DNA of 64,000 bases from Hevea brasiliensis (Eukaryota > Streptophyta > Magnoliopsida > Malpighiales > Euphorbiaceae): positions 41,844,750 to 41,908,749 of the forward strand of contig NC_079509.1 in the NCBI RefSeq assembly GCF_030052815.1, read 5' to 3'. Position numbers and translations under genes: made by a program. Below are positions 1-11,955 of the stretch, piece after piece. Positions within the stretch are counted from its first letter, which is position 1. Each line of letters opens with the position of its first letter. Under the pieces are notes generated by a model that worked only from the letters and a program-made list of their open reading frames with translations, had not been told where the DNA came from and made no database searches.

Positions 1-1710
1 TTAGCCTACCCTATATCTTAACTTTGTTCATTTTATTCTACGTCCTTTAGGTTGTCCTTTCATTTATTTCATTTGTCTTATCCAAAATAAAACTTGACTA
101 TTCTATCCCTGGTTCCATTCTTCTTCCTAACATGACAGCTGTACTTGCTAACTATATCTTTTAGAGTCTCTATCGAGTTATCACATATCTGTGCTACTTA
201 GATTTGGTCCTTTGACCACTCAAGCTAGTACTTCCATTGGCATTTAGATTATGTTGCATCAGCAATCAATTGTCCAAACTTTAATTCTGCACTTTCTCTA
301 TCCACTAGCCTTCTGTGATTTATCTTCACTAATTTATTACTCTTAACACTATTATAATTAGATCATACTATTGTTTTGAACAATATAAAGTTAGAAAGGA
401 ACTCAGGAAATTGCAGTCATACTTTTATTATATGATCTCTATTCTTATCTTTTAGCTTACATAATACCCTTACTACCTCTAGAACTGATTCTGCAACAAT
501 TTTATTTATTTGTTATTATTATTAATTTATTTTATTTTATTTTATTTTATTTTTCTTTTTTTTTTTCCATGTTTACTCAATAAGCCAAAACTTAAGATAC
601 TGGACACCCAAACCCGTCATTCAATTCAAAGGCTTTACATCATAACTGACTATAAAAAAATGTACTGCATCTACCACCTTGCCATAACCATGTCAGGCTA
701 TCTGCTCTCATATCATACTTTAAACCCCTTAAAGTGTCGTTTCACAGGCTATGAACATCATCCATAGTATCATGTCTCCTTTAGGGGAGAAAAATCGTAC
801 CCTGCGTCCTGCTGCTACATAAAGAAGATAATATTTTTCACTAAACTTTAGGCAAAAGGCCCATTGTAATGCCCAAACTATCTAAAACCCCATATTAAAG
901 ACCAAATGGCCTCAACCTATAGCTGTTACCTTTAATTTATGACTATACTGAAACCTCTAGTCTTTTGACAATTCCTGATGTAACTGTAGCTCATGCTATG
1001 GTAACTGCGTCACTGACTCTAGCTACCTTACAGCTATGACTCTTTGATATTTTAGCTCTAGTGTTTTAAATCTCTGCATAGGATTTCCAAACTCTGTTGC
1101 AGTAATAGAACCCTATTCTGGCATAACTGTACCAAAGCAGGACTGTATGCAAACATCCTCATAATGAGCACTATGGGGAAGCACGCAGCTCTACACAATA
1201 ATTCCATGTCGGTACAATAATCTGCAGCTTACAATACAAATATCAAGAATATTGCATAGTTACTACAGTACGTCCTGACAGACTAGATCTCTCAATTTCT
1301 TATCATTCTTGAATCTACTGATATCATAAACTTGCTCTGACTGGGTCATCCACTAACGACTTCCAGCAATGGTATCCTCACCCTTATCTAGTGTAACTGT
1401 ACTTTCAAGACTCACTTTTATGTACTCGTGCCTTGCACCAGATAGGCACACCACTTAAACCCATACTGACAAAAATATAGTATTTCTTGGAGTATGTATT
1501 TCCATGGCAGACCTCAACACGTCTGCTAAATCTATTTCACATCTCCATGTAAATCACAAAACTGAGGTACTAAACTGAAGCACTCTTATACTAACCGTGG
1601 AATGACGCAGAATTTAGAAGCAAGGAATTACAGAAGAATATCAAATAAAATCCTATACTCCGCATGTGACAAAATCTAGGTATAAACTTTCCCATGAACC
1701 TAAAGCCTAA
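1..1710 (-). mobile_element. Internal region of LTR element A, partial
   Basis: On the minus strand this follows the LTR and primer binding site at 1711-4579, so it is the start of the element's internal part and it runs off the left edge. It aligns by eye with 8434-9398, the same region of element B: both share phrases such as AACTTTAGGC, GTCACTGACTCTAG and GGGAAGCACGCAGCTCTA. No gag or pol frame of useful length is present, so this is untranslated leader or a non-autonomous element. The 85-aa open frame near 510-767 is low-complexity and not credible. Confidence 0.6.
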
Positions 1711-1722
1711 GCTCTGATACCA
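1711..1722 (-). promoter_or_regulatory. Primer binding site, initiator tRNA-Met type
   Basis: The minus strand reads TGGTATCAGAGC, the usual plant LTR-retrotransposon primer binding site for initiator tRNA-Met. It starts four bases after the LTR end at 1727. This fixes the element's orientation as minus and identifies 1727-4579 as its 5' LTR. Confidence 0.85.
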
Positions 1723-1726
1723 CATT

Positions 1727-4579
1727 TGTCAAGACCCAACCAATGGGCCGGATCAGTACTAGGACCTGGGCCAGCCTAAAGCCCCCGAGGCCTGTAGTAA
1801 GCCTTACTGTTCCCAAATCCATGACCAGGCCCACAATTTAGGCCAAATATGCATATAAAATAATTTAAATTAAGCTATTATAATTTTATTTCGGGCCAAC
1901 TTAACTAAATAATTATCGGAATCTAAATTAGGGGAGCCCAGCTCAACCCTGTTACATCGTTTATAAACTATTTAAAACTCATAAAAAATTTTTATTTATT
2001 AATACAAAAACTTAAATTCATACAGTCCCTGACAAGATTAATGCTATTACTAGTACTGCGAAGTTCTAAATTATAAATTTAGATAATAATAATACAGTTA
2101 AGTAATTTTTCATAAACTGTGAGGAAAGGAACATGTTATTCTAAAAAAGGTCTCTTCCTGTAGCCTAGAAAAAATAAGGTGAACAGGAGTGAGCATTCGA
2201 CTCAGGGAGTAAAATACCGATTTTAAGCACAATTTCTATAGCTATCTAAAGCTAATGCATCCTAAAGAGTGGAATGCAACACTTTCATAATTTTCATACA
2301 AATCACATCATAGCAGCAAAAAGGTAATATAGAGCACTCACACACTCAATAAGGTTCAAACAGTACATTTATGGGAGCTGATCCCCTATACAGCTCTCTT
2401 AATGCAACCTCTGCTAGCGAGTGTCTCTCAAGCCGGACTTTCACTTAATAAACCAAATGCGGGGGCCAGCGAGTATCTCTCAAGCCATGCCTACCCCAAC
2501 TTATCCATAAAAGGATCGGGTCTCAGCGAGTGTCTCTCAAGCCGCATCTACCCGTCCTGTCCATAACCCGTATCACACACCACACGCACGCCAACGCACG
2601 CATACTGCTCCAAATTACCATAAAACAACATCCATGAGCATTTCATCAATCAAAGATGCAACAGATAACATGCCTAGCATTTAACTACATAAATATATTT
2701 ACAAATGATGCATGAGTTGGCCTGAATATATAGTGATATTGAAATTATAATTAAAATTAATATTTTACTCATAGTACATTGAGGACTATTGTGGTTACTG
2801 GATAGAGAAAAATAGCTGACCTCGATCACCTAATTAATTATATCATAAATTTATTAGTACTAAGTCAAAATAAAACTCTAAAGAGACAACAGACAGCCTA
2901 ATTCATGCCGAAAATCAGGCAAACTTTCTCTTATACCTGGGACCCACCCAACCTACAAAAGTGGTTCAAATAACACTTCTAAACTCAACCCATATCTCAT
3001 CATCATTATATGGCCCCTCCTGGGCCCTCCAAACCAATCAATACTTACAATCTTAAAAATTATGTTTTAATCCCTATAATTGACATTTTGTAAAAATCCA
3101 CTCAAACAATCACTAAAAATTCTAAAATTTTATTATGTGGTCCTTAGCAATATTATAAGGCTATTGCAAAAGGAATCAAAATTTTTTGAATATCGACGAA
3201 TATTTTATGAATTTTATTCTAACCCAGTACAAGACAAAAATTGAGCAATGTAGAGTTCGGGCTTACCTATGCCAAATCTGACACTTGGAACGCATCCAAA
3301 ATGTCTGAAAATGTTAGGATTGACTATAATATTGACCACGTTCTGAGACAGGCCGCCGGGCAGCCGAATATGGCTGAAAATTGCGATCCTAGCGCTGGTG
3401 AGCTATCCTTGATCCAATTGCACCTAAATAAATTTCAAATTTTGTTAATAATTATCATAAATTTTTTTTTTAAATTTTGGGAATCGAAAAAGTTCAAAAA
3501 TCTCACCAAACTATATGGACCGTCTGATTATCGCCTTTTTCAAACAATGTCTGATCGGAGCAGGACTGGTCCTATCTCAAAGATTTTGCCATCCTGAGTC
3601 CATCGGTGGTCTCAGATTTTTGATCCGATGGTCGGATCGCTGGGAAAATGATCGGAAACTAATGAAACCCACATGATTTTTTCTTAACTTTTCCTCGCCG
3701 GATCGTCTCTCTCCGGCCACCATTGGAGGTGAGGCTAGTTGGGTCTTGAAGCTTGCTATGCCAGGAGTTGAACAAGCCGTCCCTTGTCGGAAATAACCAT
3801 CGGACGACGCCGGAATGAAGTCAGAAAGTAGTTGCCTCTCTCACGCATCTATCTCCCTCTCCCTCCTTTCTTACTGCTATGGTGGTCCTTACCGATTTCC
3901 ATGGTTGCTGGAGGGCAGCCGGTCAGTGCGAGGGTTGCTGGGGAAGGTGGCTGGAACCTTGGCCGGCGGTGATTGTGGTTGGCCGGAGCAAAAAAAGGGA
4001 GAGAAGATGAGGGAACGGGAAAGAGAAGAGAAAGGTAAAGAGGGGGGGGGGGGGATTGTTCCCATTTCTGGTTCTTTCATTTTTCATTTTTTTTTTTTTT
4101 TTGTGATTGACAAATGAGGGTGCACTGCAACTGAAATTGCAGTTGTCACGTCACCCTCATTATATATATATATATAATACTTTAACATTTAAATTCATTT
4201 AAATATAATATTTTATTTAAAACAATTTATCAAATCTCTAATCAAATCAATATTAAGATATTATTAATGTTTATAATAAACTCTTACTTCATATATTAAT
4301 TAAACATAATAATATTATTAATAATAATAAGAGTAATTACATTAAATTTAATAAAATTATAATAAAAATTCAATATTTCTAAAGATTAAATCCAAAATAA
4401 TTTTATAATGTATTAAAATGACTAAACAATTTTTAAGCAATTAAATACATAAATTTTTTATTCTTTAGCTAATAATAAGATCAAGCACAACTTAATAAAT
4501 TGTTTAAATCAATAAAATAATATTAAAATAATATTAAATTTATAATTTATATTTTTATATAAGAATTCGGATTGTTACA
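1727..4579 (-). repeat. 5' LTR of element A (2.85 kb)
   Basis: Read on the minus strand the LTR begins TGTAACAATCC and ends TCTTGACA, giving TG...CA termini, and is followed by the primer binding site. It holds three copies of a CAGCGAGTRTCTCTCAAGCC-like motif (2415, 2467, 2524), a GC-rich stretch at about 3690-4060 and a poly-G run near 4041-4054. Small open frames inside (3241-3597, 3815-4117) have no recognisable domain and are treated as chance. Its right end abuts an Athila-like coding remnant, so element A probably inserted into that element. Confidence 0.75.
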
Positions 4580-5283
4580 GTTCTATAGTTCTGAACACAG
4601 AGCCTTACAACTCCAACAAGTCAAAATCTTCAAGTATCACTAGTCCTGCTCTGCGCTACATGCACCAGTTAGCCACACACACTATCATGGGCTATGGGGA
4701 CAGCCTAGGTGTAGTGAACGCCAATGAACTCTTTTTCCTTTGGTGTATAGTCACTGGGTAGCGCTGTAGCATCGGCTTCTTCTTCTGCAACCACTTTCAC
4801 CACCTATGTCACCAGCCTACAGGGCAAATCTTGCTTGGTGGCCTTATCACAGCCATCGCTCTCCACTTCGGATTTGTTCTAGGTCATCACAGGCTACGCT
4901 CTATTGCCGAGACCTCAAAGATCGATCAAACCATCTACATATCCATGGGGATATACAAGAAGGTCAGCAACACCTGCTACCTTATCGACGCCGAAGGGAA
5001 TGTCATCTCTAGGAGAGACGAAGCACAAGAAGGCCCTGGTGAACCCTCACATGCCTAGGAGGAAGCCCAAGACCCACTCCATCACAAGTCTCCAGCTCGA
5101 GTGCCTCCATATACACCACCAACTACAGATTCGATCCTTGCATGCTTGCAGCGTATGGAGACCACGCTCAATAAAAGAATGCAGGCACTCGAGGATAGCC
5201 TCCAAGAAGCCCATAACAAGCTGGACATGATACTGGAGAGGCTCAATGAAGACGGACCATCCTCCCCTTCAGAGACCTTTTAG
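4580..5283 (+). pseudogene. Athila-like retrotransposon ORF remnant, copy 1
   Basis: This aligns with the better preserved copy at 37797-38515: both encode a TLRYMHRLA-like stretch, a MGxGD(N/S)LGVVN-like stretch and a C-terminal EDSLQEAHNKLDM-type coiled segment. It resembles the plant retrotransposon ORF family seen downstream of pol in Athila elements (ATHILA ORF / plant transposon protein domain). Copy 1 lacks the N-terminal half, cut by element A's LTR, and is split between frames (4806-5012, 4904-5230, 5101-5283), so it cannot make a protein. The family name is inferred from pattern, not from a search. Confidence 0.6.
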
Positions 5284-6850
5284 ATTTAGGACTATAGGAT
5301 AGCTTCTTTATTGTATAATTTCATATACCTTAGCCCTAAACTGCACTCTTAAGTCTGCTTTACTTGTTTTTGTTCAAACTTTCAAATTTTTAATACATAA
5401 TATGTTTTCTCATAATTTCTGTGCTATCTTTTAAATTTTGTATATTGTGTTGACATTGAGGACAATGTCCGATTTGAGTTTGGGGGTACAAGGTCATTCC
5501 ATGCATTGCATATCATTACATTGCTTAAAATTATCTATATTATACTTGTGTATCAAAATTCCAGAAAAATTTTACAAATTTTAAACCTTGAGTTTCTGAA
5601 ACTTACAACTATAACTAAACCTTCTAGTGAGCTAATAATTGGACTCTACGGAATAGAGGAATGAACGTATCTAGATAGGCAAAAAGACTTCAATATGTTG
5701 TTTGTGAAAAACTAAATCACCTTAATGGAGCTAGACTAATTAAACCCCTTCATAGCTATTAATCTGTCACATTAGACTTGTAAAGTTAGGAGAAAATTTT
5801 TGAAATACAAGCAAATCTAAAAATGCCTCACCAACTCTAGAACATGTCTCTTAGACCTATCGAGGTGAAATCCTAGCATATGCTTGATGAAGAAATGATT
5901 AAGGTATTCTTTGATATAACCTCACTAAACCTTAGCCACCCTTAATTAAAATATATATCCCTTGCACCCAACTTGAAGCCTATATTTACCCTTTAGAATT
6001 TATTGCTTACCCATATTATTTACCTAGCCCCTAGCCTAAACACCTACCTTACCCTTTTGAGGAAGCCAAATGCAAAAGCAAAAAGTATGTAAAAAGAAAA
6101 AAATAGAGAGAGGATGTAGAACTCAAGAAAGAGTGCAAGTGTGCAATTGAAATCAAAGAAAAATTTGCCTTTCCAACCAAGCAAAAACAATGAGTTTGGG
6201 GGAGAGGACAAAAGGGACATAAAAAAAAAAGGAGAAGAAGTCCCAAGAGAATTATCATAGAAGCATGCTTGGCACTATAAAAAATCAAACACCCTTCCTC
6301 TCCATATAAAATCAGTGAAATAAACTTAGTATACTTGATATTTTATGCATACATGCTATCCTCATATTTGCATTCCCAAAAAACCTTTCATTGGTAAATA
6401 AATCATTATCCTCTAGCCCCATTATGTCCTTTTTAAAGACCTTTTAATCTTTTGAAAAGTGCATGCTACATTAGTGGAGATAGAAAATTGAGATATGCCT
6501 ATGGAGTTGGAATTGAGTCACTCAATCAGAATTATCCATAATAGAGGCAAATTTGGGGGATTAAATGTTTCTCAAGTCGATATTGACAAAGTAGGTTATT
6601 TGTGACTCATTAATAGCCTTGCATAGAGAAATAACTAGTTGAAACACCATGAAGGGAGAGCAAGTTCTAAGCAGGTAGCTATTGAAACCCTTATGCCTTG
6701 AAAGAGAGTAATTGGTATGAAGGATTGGAGGAGTTCAATTATGTGCTTATTGAATTGTTAGTTATATTCCTAAGTTATCCCCTAAAATATGTTTTAAAAT
6801 AGAGTTTTGTTTTGCTTGAAGACAAGCAAAAGTTTGAGTTTGGAGGTATT
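5284..6850 (+). other. Athila-like 3' untranslated spacer with polypurine tract
   Basis: Non-coding DNA between the ORF remnant and the 3' LTR. It contains ACATTGAGGACAATGTC followed by GAGTTTGGGGGTACAAG (about 5453-5490), and ends with AAGTTTGAGTTTGGAGGTATT directly before the LTR start, a plausible polypurine tract. The same layout is repeated at 38516-40131. Open frames here (for example 6049-6288 minus) are low-complexity. Confidence 0.6.
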
Positions 6851-8433
6851 TGATACACTTGTATTATATAGATGTTTTTAAGCACATTTGTATACTACTT
6901 CATAGCATTTAGGCAAGCAATCTCATGCAAAGTCCTTAATTTCAATTACTTTTGTGATTTCCATTGACAAACTCTAAATTCTATGTTTTCTGCATCATTT
7001 CAGGTGTTTGGATGAAGTTCCAAAGTATAGGAGTACAAAAGAAAGCTTAGAAAAATACAAAGGAAAGAGAAGTGTTGCTTATATACTTTACACGGGTCGT
7101 GTAAGCAAAGACACAGACCCATGTAACCTGCTGCCAAAGGAAAGCTAAGAAGGACAAGGAAGAAATGTAGTACACGGGCCGTGTACTCAGACCCGTGTAA
7201 ATCATGGCGACCTGTGTAAGTCTCTGCTTGGCTAGGTTTGAAGAATTCTCTGCAGAACAAAAGTACAAGGGCCATGTACTTGGACACGTGTAACCTCCTG
7301 TGCCCTGTGTAACCTTCTGTGACATCGTGAGATGCAAACCTTCAGAACTACAGTTAGTTACATGGCCCTAGGCCATGTAGTGATACACTAGCCATGTATC
7401 TATCAACAGCCAACTTCCTGATTTCGCTCTAGCTCCAGTTTTTGATAGAGAGAAGAGACTCCTAACACCTTAGGGACTCTAAAAAACAAACCCTAGGCGG
7501 CCATTCAATATAAACAGAGGCTGCAGATAATAGCAAAAAAGAAGAAGATGAGGGGAAATCCCAGAGCCGTATAATCACTTTCTCACAGCCGTCTAGAAGA
7601 GCAGGACATCAGTATCAAGGAGGAGCCTTCAGCCATAGTTCCACAAGATCAAAGCTGCAAATCCTCTTCGGTTCTTTCATTCTATTTCTTTTAGAGGATT
7701 TTTATTGTTTTTTACTTTGTTATTATCATGTTTGCTGAAATTACCATGAGTGAGTAATTTTCATATTCTGAAATTAGGAGAGTAATGCTTATAATCGTTA
7801 TTATGGACAAACATTAAGTTTTGTTTACTGGATTTGAGATTGGTTACTTGATTCAATTTCTTGTGATCTTAATGCATACTATGTGTTGGTATTCACTTAG
7901 TATTGATTATAGATATTAATTGAATGACTGAAAGGTGAAGATCAATATTAGAAAATCAAGATTTTGAACCTAGGAAATCTGACCTAAAGATAGGCTGATG
8001 ACCTCTACGGAGTTCTAAAATTAGTCAAAGATCTTAAAGGGTTTTAATTAATTTAATCGCCATGAAAGTAGGGTTTAGGTTAATTAAAATACACCCTAGG
8101 TACCTTGAGAGAGGATTTAGGATATCTTAGGATTAATTCCATCAAGACAAACAATTCTTAATCCAGTAAATAGACAAGATTACATCCATAGTAAGATTAA
8201 AGTGTGAAATCTTAATTTCGGAATTATTTCAAAATAGATTATTCCATTTTAAGTTTATTATTCTAGAGTTTAAAATAGACAAGTTTCATTCTCTCATTTT
8301 ATTCGATAGCCTAAATAGCCAAAATCACTTTGTAGTTTGGTATTTACTAATTAAATTCCTCGTGGGACAATGCTCTACTCACTACTTTATTACTTGTTCG
8401 CGATCCGTGCACTTGCAGGGTTGTAAACCAGCA
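6851..8433 (+). repeat. 3' LTR of Athila-like element, copy 1
   Basis: Starts TGATACACTTG right after the polypurine-like tract and ends near TTGTAAACCAGCA, about 1.58 kb, TG...CA. Alignable along its length with 40132-45261 once that copy's 3.5-kb insertion is removed. It carries an array of near-palindromic ACACGGGYCGTGTA motifs at about 7088-7400. Minus-strand open frames at 7000-7337 simply read across this array. Confidence 0.7.
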
Positions 8434-9398
8434 AATAGCTACTAGTATTATTCATAACCTCTAATCTCCTCTAGAGAGTAGAGCCATACTTATGCTCCAC
8501 TGTCACACAAGGGAGGTGCTATCTTCATTAAACTTTAGGCAATATGTTCACTACAATGCCAACATTGCCAACGATCTCATACTGGAGACTAGCTGATTCC
8601 ACTAAGTAGATGTCATCATTACACTGCAGCCATACTAAAAACCTCTAGTCTCGTGCCCTTTAAGCTATAACTTTGCGCTCAAGTTAGGATAACTGAGTCA
8701 CTGACTCTAGTTATCACCCAACTGTGACCTTTGATATTCTATCTCAAGAGTCTTAAACCCTAACTAGGAGTTCCCAAATTTTCTATAAATATAGAACTTT
8801 GTTCTAGTAAAATTGTACCAAAATAGAGGTTATTCATAAACATCCTCATAAAGAAACAACACAGGGAAGCACGCAGCTCTATACAATAATCCCATGTCGG
8901 TATTGTAATTTGCAGCTTACAGCACAAACATCAATAACATTATATAGTTACTACGGTATGCCCCAATAGACCATATTTTCCAATCTTTTATCTCTCTCAA
9001 ACCCACTGATACCATAACTTTCTCTAATTGGGCTATCTACTGACGACTGCCAGCAGTGACACCCTCACCCCTATTTAGGGTAACTACACTATCATAACTC
9101 ATCTTTATGTACTTATGCCTTGCATTAGATAGGCACACCATTTAGCCCTACTTTGATAAAAACACAACATTTTTTGGAGTACGTATTCCTAAGGCAAACC
9201 TCAACACATTTTGCTAACTTTAACCCACATCACCATGTACTCCATAAAAATTGAACCACTAAACTGAAGCACTCTTACACTATCCAAGGAATAACACATA
9301 ATCTAGAAATAAGGAATTATAAAAGAAGATGAAACAGGATCCTATACTTCATATGTGACAACTCTAGGTACACACTTTTCCATGAATCTAAAGCCTAA
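8434..9398 (-). mobile_element. Internal region of LTR element B, truncated
   Basis: Homologous to 730-1710 of element A and next to B's own primer binding site. It is cut at 8433 by the end of the Athila-like LTR, which suggests the Athila-like element inserted into B. No coding region is evident. Confidence 0.6.
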
Positions 9399-9410
9399 AC
9401 TCTGATACCA
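9399..9410 (-). promoter_or_regulatory. Primer binding site of element B
   Basis: The minus strand reads TGGTATCAGAGT, one base different from the site of element A, and lies four bases beyond the LTR end. It confirms that B has the same family and orientation as A. Confidence 0.75.
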
Positions 9411-9414
9411 TTAT

Positions 9415-10857
9415 TGTTACGACTCAAATTATGGGTCGGACTGACACTAGGACTTGGGTCAGCATAAGGCCTCCAAAGCCTATTGTAAGCCTCACTGTTA
9501 AGCCCAAACGATAAGCCCAATTTCAAAACCCAATTCAAGAAAATAATAGGACAGAGTCTGACCATAACTAGGACCATCCAACGGGGAGTTTTTGACTCAC
9601 CAAACCTATAATCACAATATATATAACTATTTGGGGAGCTCAGCTCACCACAATATCCTCAATCAACATAATATGATCACTGGGAGCCCAGCTCCCTTAT
9701 CCACATAAATAAAAAAATTTATAAGTCCACACATACACAATCAATAAGTTAACAAATTTAAATAGTTAATCTTTTATAGAACTAGTTAAATAAAATATTA
9801 CTAACACATGCAGAGTTCTAAATTTTAGATCAACGAAAATAATTATAGACAATACACTAATAGACCTGCGAAGTAGGGGACAAGTCAATCATAAGAAAAG
9901 CTCTCATGTAACCTGAAAAAATAGGGTGGACAAGAGTGAGCGTTCGACACATAGAGTAAGATATTGATTTCACTTACAATTTCTATAACTATCTATGTCT
10001 AGTGCATGCTAAGAGTGAAAATACATCATCTTCACATATTTTAAACAAAGCAAGTCATAATCACATCAAAGGCAATCTAGAGCACTCACACACCCGTGTG
10101 TCACATTTACACTCACACATATATATATGGGAGCTGATCCCCTATACAGCTCTCTTAGTTCTAACCTCTACCAGCGAAATCAACTCAAAGTCGGACTTTC
10201 TCTTAATATCCAAATGCGGAGGCCAGCGAGATCAACTCAAAGCTGTGCCTACCCTGACTTATCCATAATTAGGATCAGGTCCCAGCGAGTCAAGCTCCAA
10301 CCGCCTCTACCCGTTTTACCCATATCCATTTACACACCACATACGCACCCGCTCACACATACAGCTCCAGATTGCCACAAGATGATAATCATAACAATAT
10401 CATCAAGAATGATTGCAATATAAAGCGTGCCTAATATTTACTATATACATATATGTACAAGTGATGCATGAACATGCTTTGAATATAATAATATTGAAAT
10501 TATAAATAAAATCAATATCTACTCACAAATTAACCGAAAGTCACTACGGCGGCTGGGCAGAGAAGAAAGGCTAACCCGGTACACCTAAACATCATATCAA
10601 AAATTTTATCAATATTTACTTAAAATAAAATTTTAAAAAATCAAGGGACAATTTTAAGTTTTGTCAAAAATCTAACAGAATTTTCTCTATACCTAGAACC
10701 TATTCAACCTGCAAAAATATTCAAATAACACTTCTAAATCTCAAATTTCCACAACTATATCTCATCAACATCATATAGCTCCTCCTGTGCCCTCCAAAAT
10801 AGTAAAAATTTATATAGTTACACATAAAATAATTATTTAAAAATTTAAAGTGTTACA
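9415..10857 (-). repeat. 5' LTR of element B (1.44 kb, internally deleted)
   Basis: On the minus strand it starts TGTAACACTTT and ends GAGTCGTAACA. It matches element A's LTR from the primer side up to about A position 3035, then jumps to the terminal bases, lacking roughly the 1.5 kb that A has at 3035-4560. It has three CCAGCGA-led repeats (10171, 10223, 10282). Open frames at 10002-10423 are chance reads through these repeats. Confidence 0.65.
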
Positions 10858-10872
10858 ATATTTATTTAAAAA

Positions 10873-11213
10873 AATTAATATACATCTATATTTATGAAAT
10901 ATATTTATAAAAAAAATATAAATTTTTATCATTAATAATAATTAATGCGTATATTAAATAAACTTCATTAATCTTATTAATATCACTAATTAATACATGA
11001 TTTTTTAATTTATTAATACTTAATATGAAAATTTAAACAAAATTAATATAAATCTATATTTAATTTTAATTCATCTAATTTCCACTTGTTTTAGCTATAT
11101 TTTTATCATTAATTGTTAATTACTAATATGTATACATTAAATAAATTTTATTGGTCTTACTAAATTTATGGTCATATTATTAATGTGATTTTTCGATTTC
11201 CTAATTTTTAATA
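10873..11213. repeat. Left arm of large inverted repeat, with a partial second copy
   Basis: 10873-11100 is, by eye, a close reverse complement of 14571-14799. 11101-11213 is a more diverged repeat of part of the same arm (about 10921-11040, both starting TTTTTATCATTAAT). The arm is nearly all A and T with the less degenerate core CTTGTTTTAGCT at its inner end. The LINE starts immediately inside. Confidence 0.65.
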
Positions 11214-11239
11214 TAACTCAACTCAACTCAACTAAGCCT

Positions 11240-11851
11240 TTATCCCAAAAATTTAGGGTCGGCTGTATGGATTCTCTTTCTCCACTCTAAATGATTTTGG
11301 GTTAAATCCTCAGAAATATGTAATACTTCTAGGTCATATTGTACTACTCTCCTCCAAGTCAGTTTAGGTATACCTCTTCTTTTCTTTCTATCCTCTACCC
11401 TAATGTGCTCTACTTGTCTAATTGGAGTCTCCATATGTCTACGCTTCACATGACCAAATCACCTCAATCTCCCTTCTCTCAACTTATCCTCAATTAGCAC
11501 CACTCCTACCTTTTCTCTAATACTCTCATTACGGACTTAATCTAATCTAGTATGGCCACTCATTCTCCTTAATATTCTCATCTCCGCAACTCTTATCTTA
11601 GACACATATGACTCCTTCAGTGCCCAACACTCACTACCATATAATATGGCCGGTCGTATGGCTGTACGGTAAAATTTTCCTTTTAACTTATTGGGAATCT
11701 TGCAATCACATAAAACTCCCGTGGCACGTCTCCACTTCAACCATCTAACTTTAATCTTATGACTAACATCCTCCTCACATCCCCTATCTACTTGAAGGAC
11801 TGAGCCGAGATATTTAAAGTGATTACTTTGGGACAGTATCACTCCATCCAA
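11240..11851 (-). pseudogene. LINE C-terminal region, broken
   Basis: Frames at 11537-11851 (FKYLGSVLQ, AILYGSECWALK, EMRILRRMSGHTR) and 11240-11449 (WRRVVQYDLEVLHISEDL) match the conserved C-terminal part that follows RT in plant RTE elements. A stop or frameshift lies near 11450-11536. Confidence 0.75.
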
Positions 11852-11955
11852 ACTAACTCCTTCCCTATCACCAGTTCGGCCTTCACTGAACTTGAATGCA
11901 TGTATTCTGTTTTCGTTCTACTTAACTTAAAGCCCTTTGACTCTAGAGTACTTCT

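Noticed and set aside
3815..4117. 100-aa plus-strand frame with a charged KEGG/RERE tail
   Set aside because: Lies within the LTR of element A, ends in poly-G and poly-T runs, and has no homologue-like motif.
6049..6288. 79-aa minus frame with a hydrophobic Leu/Phe stretch, and its partner at 39329-39589
   Set aside because: Both are complements of AG-rich spacer in the Athila-like element; the similarity is nucleotide-level repeat homology, not protein conservation.
7000..7337. Two minus frames with Cys and His residues resembling a small secreted protein
   Set aside because: They cross the palindromic ACACGGG array of an LTR and change frame between the two element copies.
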